Assembly: GCA_963693285.1 (NCBI GenBank)
Contig: OY848926.1
Location: 5,254,501 to 5,318,500 of the forward strand
Direction: 5' to 3'
Source of the DNA: Xestospongia muta
Taxonomy: Eukaryota; Porifera; Demospongiae; Haplosclerida; Petrosiidae
DNA length: 64,000 nt
In this document: positions 1-21,059 of the stretch, piece after piece
Layout: each line of letters begins with the position of its first letter
Position numbering within the stretch: the stretch's first letter is position 1
Notes under the pieces: generated by a model
The model's input: the letters and a program-made list of their open reading frames with translations, nothing else
The model's database searches: none
What the model was told of the DNA's origin: nothing
Made by a program: the position numbers and the translations under genes

Positions 1-2760
1 AATTTGACATCATACCAGAGATTGAGCCAGAGTTCTGCAGTAAAATCAATGACATTAGATAATATTTATAGACACTAACTTGTCTTGTTTCAGAAGTAGA
101 CTCCTCACAATCCACACACTCATAAGCAGGTGATGAATGAGTTAAAATATCATTATCATACTTGTCACCATTATCATAGACATTTTCATATCCATCATTA
201 ATCTTCTTTTCATTTTTAATCATTGCTGTATCTGTACATGACATTAAATGTGGACAGAAATAATTATTAGATATTTAATGAATAATTTATTTTCTATATC
301 TCTACTTTATATCTCACTATTACTACATTGTTTATATATATATACAAATATATAATTTATAAATAATTCCCTTTGATGTTAATATGAAACAGAAGGTACC
401 AATAGAGATCAGATGTTGATAGATCAAAGAGAATTATTCAGAATTCTACTGAGTCATCACAATAGACTTATATGTGTGACTGGCTTTGGTTAGACTAGTA
501 GTTCAAAGTAGTTGGAGGTTTATACAACAAATAGAGGACAAACATAGAAACCTCCAAGCCATTATTTACACTATATATATAATAATAGTGACAATTACCT
601 GTATATAAAGGATTTATCAAATTACGTTCTCGTGGGTTCTGTTGATTGTACAGTTGATTTGTTGTTGTAAGTTCTATTCCATCTTTACTACTTGATACAT
701 TCATTTTTCTTTTTTGTCTCCTTTGACAAACAAACATTATAGTGATAATGATCAATGTAATTGTTAATAGAACTATAACAAAACACACAACTCCAACAAT
801 GATTGGAATTATTACTGGACTGACATCTCCAAGAATGGAAGGTGAATTAGATAGTACCACAGTGACTGTAGAACTTAATGTAGTAAATGAGGAAGCTAGA
901 TAAAGATACAAATGATAGAACACTTGAAGTAGATGAACTAGATAATATCAAGTTAATGGAGGTAGTAGTAAATGATGATAATATATTGGTGGTACTTGAG
1001 ATGATTTCATATGAAATGAGGAGACTAGTGGTATCTGATATCATACCTGTGGAGTTATAATGAATAAATGATAATAAATGGTATTTATTATGACTGTTAC
1101 TGTTACTATAACCAGAAAAAAAACTGTTATATTCCTTTATAGTAAGGTCTGAAGTAACCACACTGTAAAAAATATTTGATTAAATGAATTTAGTAGAATA
1201 TGAATTGAATACCATACAAATTTCTCCCTTGGAACTCTAATGGTGTCGTGGGATAATACTCATAGACATTAGGAGCTATTGATATATTAGCAGTAACTAA
1301 ACTAGATCCTTGTTTATTATAATTATTAACAATATACTAATCTGTTTAGTCTAATTTAATTATACAAAGTGACAATAGTAATTATATTGGACAATATAAA
1401 TACATACCTGTTGTAGCCATACTATTGGTCTCTATAGTAGAAGAGATGGTTGTTGATACTATCTCTGTACTAATACCTATATTTATAAGAAGTGAAAATA
1501 GTATTACACATTATATTAACATACTTATTATCACTGTGACTAGAGGAAAATTATTTGCCTCATCTATTGTAAGTGTTCCATTTATTGTTGAAGGAGCAGG
1601 TGAATTTACTTCATTATTAATACGTACATTAAGTGGTCCACTTTCTCTTTGCTCATATAGACATAGTTGACTATTATTATTGTCAGGTATATGAACACCA
1701 AATATATCTCCCTCTTGGAACTCCAGTGGTGTCACAGGATAATACTCATAGACATTAGGAGCTATTGATATATTAGCAGTAACTAAACTAGATCCTTGTT
1801 TATTGTAACTATTAGGACCAGTTTGATGCCATATTTGGAGTTCAGGTAAGTCTCCTGTAGATCTGTTTTGATCTACAGCTCCATAGATCCATTTTGTAAC
1901 ACTACCATTACATGAAAACTTCATCTCTGGATATATATACTGTCTTCTTTCTTCTGCCTGTCTAACTTCATGTATCAGTAGAGCATTCTTCTTGATGACT
2001 GTAGCATTTATTGAACTACTAACACAAGCTCCATCTAATGACATAACAGATCACAATAGTTTAGTATATATGATATAACTCACCAGTTATAGGATAGACT
2101 AATACCAAATCACTAGTAATTGGACTACCAGATAATTCATTAAATATTGAACCAAATGGGACTTCATAACTATCAAAACTAACAACATTTTGTATGTAAT
2201 AAACTCTAAAAATACTGTTCTCTTGAGGAGGTTGTGATATAGCTAATATCTCTCCATGTTGTACTGGTATGGGTGGATCCAGAGAATATTCAAACACTCC
2301 ATTAGTACTGACATTATTAGTTGAGTAGTATATAGTTCTCTCAATGATTTTACGGTTTGGATCACTCTCTTGAACAAGATAATATTGATTAGGTCGATTA
2401 GGTCCTACAGGTTTCCATATTTGAACACTAGGAAATAACCGATGATTATTATTTGGTGTCCTAAGGTCACCTCCCACAATAACACTGGTAATAGTTGTTG
2501 ATGAACAGTTAAACTGATATTCTGCGAGGAGTCTGATTTCTTTACTTAAACTATATCCCTTTTTACTGATGCCTACTGTCTTTGCTCTATATTTAATCAA
2601 GTCAAACTCCATGAACCTCTCCGTACAGACAGTAGGCTCAGCATAGCCTACATATATTAAATGTTATAATTCTATTAACATTATTTCTGGACTTACTTGA
2701 CTTGATTGTATACAACAGTAAAAGAAAGATCAGTGACCAGTGACTGTTACAGTGTTCCAT
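1..2760 (-). CDS. Receptor unit U1: RTK-type receptor, 3' part cut by window edge, frameshifted before the membrane helix
   Basis: Leftmost unit of the array. Visible exons: signal peptide 2760-2697 (ends phase 1 at GTAAGT), ectodomain module 1 at 2647-2084 (564 nt), module 2 at 2034-1525 (510 nt), a possible 24-nt exon 1431-1408, stalk and membrane exon between about 1161 and 600, and an acidic juxtamembrane exon around 200-90. The membrane exon encodes a long Val/Ile helix followed by QRRQKRK, as in U2 and U3, so this is the RTK type; the kinase exons lie left of position 1. Near 890-900 the sequence lacks 2 nt found in the same exon of U2, which shifts the frame just before the helix. As read, the product would be a truncated, possibly secreted ectodomain, or the unit is a recent pseudogene. 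An error in the assembly is also possible. Confidence 0.7.
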
Positions 2761-3086
2761 TGTATCTTTGTCATTGAATTTCTGCTGACATGAGCTAATT
2801 ATCAGTGGAATACTTTGAAGTGTATTATGAATATAATTAAAAACTTGTGTCATAACTTGTCAGTTGTGGTTTTTAATTAAAATGAAATAAATTAGTCCCT
2901 ATTCTACTAAAGTCCATTCTCGAATTTCTCGTTGCTCTAAAGTTTAATAATCCTAACTCAATAAATCTCAACACAATTTGTATTTATTTTAAATCATAAT
3001 TAATAAAAAATCACAATTTTTTCAATAAACATTATATTATATTGTATTATATTGTAAGTCTAGAACATGTATATGAGTACTTACAA

Positions 3087-3440
3087 TTACCAGTTTATTA
3101 GTATTAAATTATTAAACAATATATAATTATTATATAAACTATACAATATAGAGTGTAAGTAGAAATGGCTATGGTGTGTGATATCATAAATGTAGTCATA
3201 ATCAAGTTTTCCATAAGCAGGGTTGTCATCAATATTAACAGCTGGTGGTAGAACACTCTTATATGCTCCATTAATCTCCATATATAATCCAGTACCACTG
3301 CTACCATTATTATCAGTAGGGTTGTTATTTACTAGTAGGTACACATGAAGGGTTTGTTGAAATGGGAGGGTCAACCTTTGTAGTGATGACATCATACAGT
3401 GATAATGTCTTCTTGTATCTAGTAAACAGTAGACCTACAC
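3087..3440 (-). pseudogene. Relic tail exon of a kinase-less receptor
   Basis: Homologous to the final exon of U6 (30,314-30,080). The YMEIN and NPAYG motifs are still readable, but a 4-nt insertion around 3,330 relative to U5 and U6 shifts the frame and creates an immediate TAA. No ectodomain exons of its own lie upstream, only other relics. Confidence 0.7.
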
Positions 3441-3472
3441 ATACCAGTATTATAATAATGAGGGAAATAAAT

Positions 3473-3812
3473 ACTAAATACCACTAGGCACTTTTACTAC
3501 AATAGAATAATCAGAATTTGGAACTCCCTCCCTCAAATGGACACATGACCACCTTTTCTAACTCTTAAAAGTCATATCCTAGACATCTACTGACAATATT
3601 TTATCAAAATATTTTCCACAGATGATCCATGTACATGGTACATAGCTTGTTCCTGTACTAGTTACAGCACTTCCCTCCCCAATCCTTCTATTAGACACTA
3701 ATTATTCCTGTTATAACTGTTACTGAGCTCTAGTTTGTATCACTTATCACCATAATTAATCACCATACTCTTATCATGACATTGTAAAGTCATTATTAAA
3801 TATAATAATAAT
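3473..3812 (+). mobile_element. LINE relic: reverse-transcriptase C-terminus and 3' tail
   Basis: Plus-strand reading gives the typical C-terminal end of a non-LTR retrotransposon ORF2, including FYYNRIIRIWNSLP and, about 130 nt further and after stops, a PCTWYIACSC stretch. It ends in a 3' segment shared with 12,044-12,110 and 33,430-33,505 that runs into A/T-rich short repeats. Too broken to be active. Assignment to the LINE class rests on the recognised pattern; the clade is not determined. Confidence 0.65.
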
Positions 3813-4129
3813 TACTTGAACAGTGATACAAAACATTTCTTTGACAGGTACTCAGTACCTGAGGTAATCTGACAATAGAAGGAGAGTAGATACTGTAGAG
3901 TGAACTAACTCTCCTGGCTATTACCAAATTAAGATACAAAAATTAAATAATTATATTAAAATGAGACTAAATGAAAATTCATAACTATCAAAATTAGTAA
4001 CACTTTGTATTTAATAAACTCTAAAAGTACTGCCCTAGTGGAGATTGTGATAAAAGATAATGATCATATCAATAAGTCTACCACATAATACATTACTAAC
4101 TTCAATGACACAGTACTATATATTGATAT

Positions 4130-4440
4130 CATATGTGTCTTTTCATATCAATGGTCAGACACACTACTTCTAAGTAACATTAACTTCAATTGTTACATAT
4201 AACTCATTTATTTAGTAATCTTATAGGGAGCTTACTTCAGTTCTCTCAATTTAATTTTGTTATGAGTCTAAAGGACACACATACATCTATATATAATGGT
4301 AATATCCTTGTTAATACAAAATGATATAAAATATACATAATATAGACTGAATATAGTAAATGACTAGAATATACTGTACTATAGGTAATGATTTGAGTCT
4401 TTATTAGATAGTGTCTATTGTAAATTATAATTATTAAAAA
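4130..4440 (-). repeat. Array repeat: 3' flank of kinase-less units, copy 1
   Basis: About 300 bp, repeated at 10,615-10,935, 19,925-20,225 and 24,412-24,745. Each copy lies directly downstream (minus-strand sense) of a kinase-less tail exon or its relic, so it probably marks the 3' UTR or 3' flank of that unit type. No coding potential seen. The stretch 3,813-4,130 holds only short pieces of kinase and module exons (for example 3,840-3,920 and 3,975-4,050). Confidence 0.55.
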
Positions 4441-4469
4441 TCACAATTTTCCACAATAAAACAACACAA

Positions 4470-4586
4470 AGTCATCATCATCAGTATTAGTAGTAACATA
4501 TGAAGGATTTGAAGTATAAGGGTCAACCTTTGTGGTGATGACATCATCATATAGTGATAGTGTCTTCTTGTATCTAGTAAATAGCA
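4470..4586 (-). pseudogene. Fragment of kinase-less tail exon
   Basis: Encodes the start of the tail (RYKKTLSLYDDVITTKVDP) and then diverges. Its upstream splice-acceptor region is split by the MITE at 4,587-4,795; the interrupted sequence resumes at 4,796 with the same intron as U5 and U6. Confidence 0.6.
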
Positions 4587-4795
4587 CACTGTAAAAATTA
4601 ATATGTTATTTTAATAACTAATTTGTACATTACATGGATGGATTACTATGGAATATAATGTGTGAATTACTTACTGTATAATTTATTAGTGTGTTATGCT
4701 TTTACAAATTATGCAGTGAGTAATTCATAGAAATTCTAGATTCCTATGTGATGTACAAATTAGCTGTTAAAATAACATATTAATTTTTACAGTGT
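4587..4795. mobile_element. Palindromic MITE with 28-bp perfect terminal inverted repeats
   Basis: The left end starts CACTGTAAAAATTAATATG and the right end is its exact reverse complement over 28 bp. The inverted repeat continues with mismatches to about 50 bp. Total length is near 207 bp and there is no ORF. It sits in the acceptor region of a relic tail exon. The CACTG termini resemble CACTA/EnSpm-type elements, but the target-site duplication is not clear (a 3-bp TAG is possible). Partial copies lie at about 28,000-28,055 and 28,507-28,550. Confidence 0.8.
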
Positions 4796-4989
4796 AGACA
4801 TACACACACCAGTATTATAATAATGAGAGAAATAATTACTGCTATAATGATAAGTGGTAATATTACAGCCAGTGGTATTTATTGGGAGATGTCTTAACTG
4901 GTATAGAAGGAAATGAAACATATTGATTGATATAGGAAGTGAGGAAAATGCTTCTAATAATTGTGACTAGGGAAAATATTTGCCTAGAA

Positions 4990-5330
4990 CAAGATTATAT
5001 TAATCATATCAAATAGATCCATGAGATCTCCATATTTGAAGACTAGAAAATAACTGATGATTATTATTTGGTGTCCTAAGGTCACCTCCTACAATAACAC
5101 TGGTAATATTTGTTAATGAACAGTTAAACTGATATTCTGTAAGGAGTCTGATTTCATTACTTAAATTATACCCCTTTTTACTGATGCCTACTGTCTTTGC
5201 TCAATATTTAATTAAGTTAAAGAGAGCAGGGTTAGAATAACCTAAATAACTTACTTGACTTGATTGTATGTAATAGTAAGCGAAAGATCAGTGATCAGTG
5301 ACTGTTACAGTGTTCCATCATATCTTTGTC
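4990..5330 (-). pseudogene. Relic of signal-peptide exon and module-1 exon
   Basis: 5,255-5,330 matches the signal-peptide exon but has TGA in place of the Trp of NSHWSLIF. 5,000-5,225 matches the first third of module 1 and stops abruptly. The same truncated block, with the same fused ends, recurs at 28,010-28,510, so a segment containing it was duplicated. Confidence 0.7.
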
Positions 5331-5485
5331 ATTAAATTTTTACCAACATAAGATTATTGGTAGTATACATTGAGATGACAAAAACGTTTACAAATAATGT
5401 ATAATTAAAACTACAACTGACAATTCTAATAACATTATGGACATCTGTATTAAAAATGAATAATAATTGGTTTAATATAAAGTTG

Positions 5486-9984
<4,499 letters not shown>

Positions 9985-10089
9985 AACTTTGTCATTGAAT
10001 TTTTGCTGACATGAGTTAATTATCAGTGGAATACTTTGAAGTGTCTAAAGAGAATGAACATAATTAAAAGACTACAACTGACAGTTATG

Positions 10090-10320
10090 ACCACATTATG
10101 GACATCTGTCTTAATAATTAATCTCTCCATTTTATCTATAATACTTAAGGTATATAGTTCCATTAATATAATTAGACATGTTGTTCCATTCAGTAGTAAC
10201 ATAAGAGATTGTTGTACCTAACCTTGGACAGAGAGTTACATAGTCTACTGTTCACTAATATGGTGTCCTCACTTAACCCAAGATGCAATAAAGTTCAAAA
10301 GGCTACAGTGTTAGTGACCG
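10090..10320 (+). mobile_element. LINE reverse-transcriptase fragment
   Basis: Matches 32,590-32,800 almost throughout. Plus-strand translation with interruptions gives IWWSHLTQD-like residues typical of the thumb region of LINE reverse transcriptases. The fragment lies just upstream (minus-strand sense) of U2. Sequence 10,320-10,615 is further relic material without a readable gene. Confidence 0.5.
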
Positions 10321-10614
10321 TAATTAAAAGAACTACAACTGATGGTTATGACAACATTATGGACATCTGTATTAAGAATGAGTAATAATTGGTTTATTGT
10401 AAAGTTGTCAACAGTTATACATTCTCTGTAAATTTATATAGTAACATTAACTGCAATTTTTACATATAACACACTTATTAATACTTGCTTCAGTTCTCCA
10501 CAAGTGTCATGACACACACATACACACAAATTAAAGCATTATAGAGAGATCTGTGAAATTGAGTACAAGAATGGACATATATTGTGTGAAGAACTACCTA
10601 TGATTTTTTGAAAT

Positions 10615-10935
10615 AATGATGTGTCTTTTCATATCAATGGTCAGACACACTACTTCAAGTAACATTAACTTCAATTGTTACATATAACTCACTTAGTAAC
10701 CTTATAGGGAGCTTACTTCAGTTCTCTACAAGTGTCATGACTGTCTCAATTTAATTTTGTTATGAGTCTAAAGGACACACACACATACATCTATATGTAA
10801 TAGTAATATCCTTGTTAATACAACATGATATAAAATATACATAATATAGAGTGAACATAGTAAATAACTAGAATATACTGTACTATAGGTAATGACTTGA
10901 GTCTTTATTAGATATCAATTACAACACAATTAATA
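10615..10935 (-). repeat. Array repeat: 3' flank of kinase-less units, copy 2
   Basis: Near-identical to 4,130-4,440, 19,925-20,225 and 24,412-24,745. It lies directly 3' of the relic tail exon at 11,026-11,214. Confidence 0.55.
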
Positions 10936-11025
10936 TCTATTTTAAATTATAATTAATAAAAATCATAATTTTTTACAACAAACATTTATTATAAGTCTAG
11001 ACCAAAAATACACAAATATTTATAA

Positions 11026-11640
11026 TTACCAGTTTATTAGTATTAAATTATTAAACAATACATAATTATTATATAAACTATACAATATAGAGTGTATGTA
11101 GAAATGGCTTAGTGCTGTGTTATCAGAAATGTAGTCATATATAATCAAGTCTTCCATAAGCAGGGTTCTCATCAATATTAACAGCTGGTGGTAGAGCACT
11201 CTTATGTGCATCATTAACAGCGAAGTAAAAAGATAAAATTCATAAGGGAGGGGGGGGGGGACACAACCCTACATAGTGATGTTAGAGCAAACTATGGACT
11301 ATATTTTGATTAGTACTTTTTAAGCATTTTTGAGTACATGCTATTTTCTCTGACCAGCAACATGGAATTTTTTTAATACAATAATTAAACAAACATACAG
11401 TTAAAATTGTCCAAAGTAGTTTAATCAACATGGTACATGTTTTATATAATAATTACAGAGGGGGCAAATCCCCCTGTTGAAAAGTTAGGGGGCCTAGGCC
11501 CCCTTTGGCACCCTGGTTCCTATTTCCCTCTTATTAATATCCATATATATACCAACAAAGTTATCAGTAATTTTACTAACATATGAAGGATTTGAAGTAA
11601 AAAAGCAACAGTTGTGGTGATGACATCATCATATAGTGAT
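11026..11640 (-). pseudogene. Kinase-less tail exon split by an insertion
   Basis: The two halves of a U6-like tail exon lie at 11,026-11,214 and about 11,532-11,670, separated by a GC-rich insertion. The 3' half also has an internal change near the NPAYG motif. Not a working exon. Confidence 0.6.
11215..11531. mobile_element. GC-rich non-coding insertion, probable non-autonomous element
   Basis: About 315 bp interrupting a tail exon, flanked by ATTAA on both sides (possible 5-bp duplication). It contains a run of more than ten G and a palindromic G-run/CCTAGG/C-run stretch near 11,490. Base composition is sharply different from the array. Clear terminal inverted repeats were not found, so the class is open. 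A second element with similar G/C runs is at 27,196-27,641. Confidence 0.45.
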
Positions 11641-12043
11641 AGTGTCTTCTTGTATCTAGTAAACAGTAGACATATACACACAAGTATTATAATAATCAGG
11701 AAAATAATTACTACTATAATGATAATTGGTAATGAATCCCATTAAGGCCAGTAATACATATCAGCAACACAATGGAATGCGGAAGCAATGTCATCAATAA
11801 ACTGACTATGAATGTTATTAAAAACTTAGAAAATTTTCTGTAGGAATGGTGACATGTGGACAGGATTGCACTCAGCTAATGGTATTTTATTGAGAGGTTT
11901 CCTAATTCAAGTTGGAGATATTAACATATCATACCTTTGACAAATTAACATTATAGTGATAATGATCAATATAATTGTTAATAGAACTATAACAATACAC
12001 ACAACTCCAGCAATGATTGGAATTATTACTGGACTGTCATCTC

Positions 12044-12190
12044 TTGTATCACTTATCACCATAATTGATCATCATACTGTCATCATGACATTTTAAAGTT
12101 AATAATAATAATTATAATAATAATAATAATACTAATAATAAACAATAACAATAATAGTAATAACAATAACAATAGTAACAGTAGTAGTTG
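12044..12190 (+). mobile_element. LINE 3' end with trinucleotide tail
   Basis: Shares its 3' segment with 3,735-3,812 and 33,430-33,532 and ends in AAT/AAC-type short repeats, as expected for the tail of a target-primed element. Confidence 0.5.
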
Positions 12191-12309
12191 TTTAGTAGCA
12201 GGAATAAGGGATATAGGATCAAAGGATATAGAGAAAAAAAAATTTAAGATGAAATAAGATTAGAAAGATAATTGACTTTCAGCTACCTGAAGGTCAAAAA
12301 GGGAGTCCA

Positions 12310-12830
12310 AAACTGGTCACGAGAGCGAGGATCTTGCTACTCTAATACACATGATAGAGGATCTCAAAAGTGCATAGGTAATGCGACATCTAATCAGTCC
12401 CATTGACATACTAAGAGGAAAATGCTTCTTCTCTGCCAACATAGAGGCAATTCATTTATAAAAAGTAGTAGCAACCTTACCCATCCCTCCAGAAGAAGAG
12501 AAAATCAATGGAGTAAATGATGAATGCTCGACTTCCCTTACATGTTGCTCATATTGACGGATTTTATCTAATTCGTGTCTTCTATAAATGGCATCCAAAG
12601 GTGTTTGCAGATTTGACTGAACAAAAGGGTTGAATACTCGTACATCAAAGTAGCTTCTTTCAAATCTACCACCCCAAACGCCGTCAGCAGCAATGTCCAA
12701 ACGAGCATTAGCGTCTGTGTTGGGTTCATATGTTCTCTGGAGAGAGGTTGAAGATGAGGTTCGATTGCAACATTATATGACATACTTCAGGTAATAGAGA
12801 GGCTGTAATATCTCTGACTTCGTTGTGGCG
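12310..12830 (-). mobile_element. Retroelement polyprotein C-terminal relic
   Basis: The minus strand encodes, in at least two frames, a region common downstream of reverse transcriptase in many invertebrate retroelements: DIAADGVWGGRFERSYFDVR, then VREVEHSSFTPLIFSSSGGM, then a RCRITYALLRSSIMCIR stretch. There is a stop after VATTFYK and a frameshift near 12,700. It is a dead fragment with base composition unlike its surroundings. The exact element family is not determined. Confidence 0.7.
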
Positions 12831-12846
12831 GATTGATCGATAGTAA

Positions 12847-12847
12847 A

Positions 12848-12908
<61 letters not shown>
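12847..12908. repeat. (TTA)n microsatellite
   Basis: About 20 uninterrupted TTA units next to the retroelement relic, possibly its former tail. Confidence 0.9.
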
Positions 12909-12929
12909 TTAATGTCAACAATGACACAA

Positions 12930-13320
12930 AACGTTACTTTTATAGACACTCAATATCTGAGGTAATCTGACAACAGAACCAGAGTAGGAGAGTAGATACC
13001 GTAGAGTGAACTAACTCTCCCAGTCTGTAGTTATGACATTAACAATAAATACATTATATATTTGATATTAAACTTAAAAGGTTGGAATTTTTGTAGATAT
13101 TCTCTCAAGTCTCCATTAGATACTAGCTCCAGAATTATCGTTATCTAATTAAGATATATTAATGAAATAATGATATTAAATTAATTTAAATGAGACTAAA
13201 TAAAATCTAATGAGACTTCATAACTATCAAAATTAGTAACACTTTTTATTTAATAAACTCTAAAAGTACTGTCCTCTCGAGGTTGTGATAAAAGATAATG
13301 ATCATATCAATAAGTCTACC
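12930..13320 (-). pseudogene. Kinase and module exon fragments
   Basis: Short pieces resembling the exon before the HRD loop (12,945-13,030), the exon with the LVSNGDLREYL-like helix (13,080-13,150) and the end of module 1 (13,205-13,290), joined without intact splice sites. Confidence 0.5.
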
Positions 13321-13407
13321 ACATAATACATTAATTAATATAATTTATATTACATAGCCTTTATAGTTATCATGTGCAAGAAAATATGTTTGTAGAAAAT
13401 AAACTAA

Positions 13408-13636
13408 CTAAATATAATCATCATTAAGTCCCTTTCCATAAGCTGGATTTTCCTCAGTTTTAACAGCTGGTGGTAGAACATTCCTATATGACTCATTAAT
13501 ATCCATATATAATCCATTATCACTGACATAATCATAATCAGTAGTGTTGGCAGGAATGCATGAAGGGTTTGTTGAAGTGACAGGATCAACTGTTGTGGTG
13601 ATGACATCATCATATACTGATAGTGTTTTCTTGTAT
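13408..13636 (-). pseudogene. Orphan, still-open tail exon of a kinase-less receptor
   Basis: Homologous to the U6 tail exon from its acceptor (ACTAG-like) to the stop, and open throughout: about 76 residues with YMDIN, NPAYG and a C-terminal DDYI. It is the most diverged copy in the array, and no membrane exon or ectodomain in frame lies upstream; the region up to 13,900 has only relics of stalk sequence. It could be a leftover exon or an alternative 3' exon of U3; U3's own exons lie upstream on the same strand. Confidence 0.5.
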
Positions 13637-14060
13637 CTAGAAAACAGTAGACATACACACACCAGTATTATAATAATGAGGGAAATAATTACTACTATAA
13701 TAATAATTGGTAATATTACAACTAATGTGTTTTATTGGGAGGTGTCTTAATTGGTGTAAAAATATTGAATGATATAGAAAGTGAGGAAGATGTGCTTAAG
13801 ACTGTGACTAGAGGAAAAACATTTGCCTCATCTGTTGTAAGTATTTCACTTATCATTAAAGAAGCAGGTAAATTTATTTTACTATTCTAGAACAATATAA
13901 TATAATATTATTATTAGTGGAATAATTTAAACCGTCAAAAATGTTTATAAAAAATATATGATTAAAACTACAACTAACAATTCTAAAAACATTATGGACA
14001 TCTGTATTAAAAATGAATAATAATTGGTTCAATATAAAGTTGTCAACAGTGATACATTCT

Positions 14061-18414
<4,354 letters not shown>

Positions 18415-18649
18415 ATCTTTGTCATTGAATTTCTACTGACATAAGATGATATAATGTTATATAATAGTATGTAATATTATCAGTGGAATGAGTGTTATAT
18501 AATTATATGTAATAGTACCAGTGGAATACTTTGATGTGTCAAAAAGATCATGAATATAACTGAAAACTCCAACTAACAGTTATGACAGCATTATGGACAT
18601 CTGTCTTAGGAATGAATAATAATTGGTTTATTATGAAGTTGTCAACATT

Positions 18650-19735
<1,086 letters not shown>

Positions 19736-19924
19736 ATAATACTTACAACTTTGTTATTTCTAGATATGTAATTCTCATACAAATAAATTAATGATCGTAA
19801 CAAATTCTACTCATAACTTACTATCATGTTGTCATTATAAAATTAGAGCATTGTAGAGAGATCTGTGAAATTGAATACAAGAATGAACATGTATTGTGTA
19901 AAGAATTACCTATGATATTTTGAA

Positions 19925-20225
19925 ATGATGGTGTGTCTTTTCATATCAATGGTCAGACACACTACTTCAAGTAACATTAACTGCAATTGTTACATATAAC
20001 TCATTTAGGGAGCTTACTTTAGTTCTCTACAAGTGTCATACTGTCTCAATTTAATTTTGTCATGAGTCTAAAGGACACACACACATACATCTATATGTAA
20101 TGGTAATATCCTTGTTAATACAAAATGATATAAAATATACAGAATATAGACTGAATATAGTAAATGACCAGAATATACTGTACTATAGGTAATGACTTGA
20201 GTCTTTATTAGATATTAATTAAATT
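19925..20225 (-). repeat. Array repeat: 3' flank of kinase-less units, copy 3
   Basis: Near-identical to 4,130-4,440, 10,615-10,935 and 24,412-24,745. It lies directly 3' of the tail exon of the minigene at 20,391-20,875. Confidence 0.55.
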
Positions 20226-20390
20226 TTAAATTATAATTAAGAAAATCATAATTTTCCACAATAAACATTTATTATAAGACTAGAACATATATATATGAGT
20301 ATTTATAATTACCAGTTCATTAGTATTAAATTATTAAACAATACATAATTATTATATAAACTATACAATATAGAGTGTATGTAGAAATGG

Positions 20391-20875
20391 TTATAGTGTT
20401 GTGATATCATAAATGTAATCATAATCATGTCTTCCATAAGCAGGGTTCTCATCAATATTAACAGCTGGTGGTAGAATACTCTTATATGCATCATTAATCT
20501 CCATATATAATCCAGTACCACTGCTACCATCATTATCAGTAGGGTTGTTACTAGTAGGTACATATGAAGGGTTTGTTGAATTGAGGGGATCAATCTTTGT
20601 GGTGATGACATCATCATATAGTGATAGTATCTTCTTGTATCTAGTAAACAGAATGATTGCAATTATTACTGGATTGTCATCTCCAAGAATAGAAGGTGAA
20701 CTAGAGAATACCATAGTGGCTGTAGAACTTAATGTAGGAAGTGAGGAAGATGTAGATAAAGATATTAAATGTTATAATTCTATTAACATTATTTCTGAAC
20801 TTACTTGTCTTGATTGTATGCAACAGTAAAAGAAGGATTAGTGTCCAGTGACTGTTACAATGTTCCATCATATCT
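20391..20875 (-). pseudogene. Internally deleted unit: signal peptide, stalk and Tyr-motif tail only
   Basis: The signal-peptide exon (about 20,875-20,808, intact, ending GTAAGTT) is followed after about 40 nt by stalk sequence, the first third of the membrane helix (PVIIAII) and then, in frame, the tail LFTRYKK through YMEIN, NPAYG and DYDYI. All ectodomain modules and most of the helix are gone, as is the membrane/tail intron. The second part is one open frame of about 100 residues. It may be a deletion derivative; the exact intron loss between membrane and tail is unusual. Confidence 0.55.
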
Positions 20876-21059
20876 TTGTCATTGAGTTTCTACTAACATG
20901 AGGTAATTATCATTTGAATACTTTGAAGTGTCAAGTTATATTAAAGGAATTACTATACATTCTTAAGACAGATGTCCATAATGTTGTCAAAAGTGTCAAT
21001 TAATAATAATTGGTGAAGTTGTCAAGAGTGATACATTCTCTGTATCTATACAGTAACAT

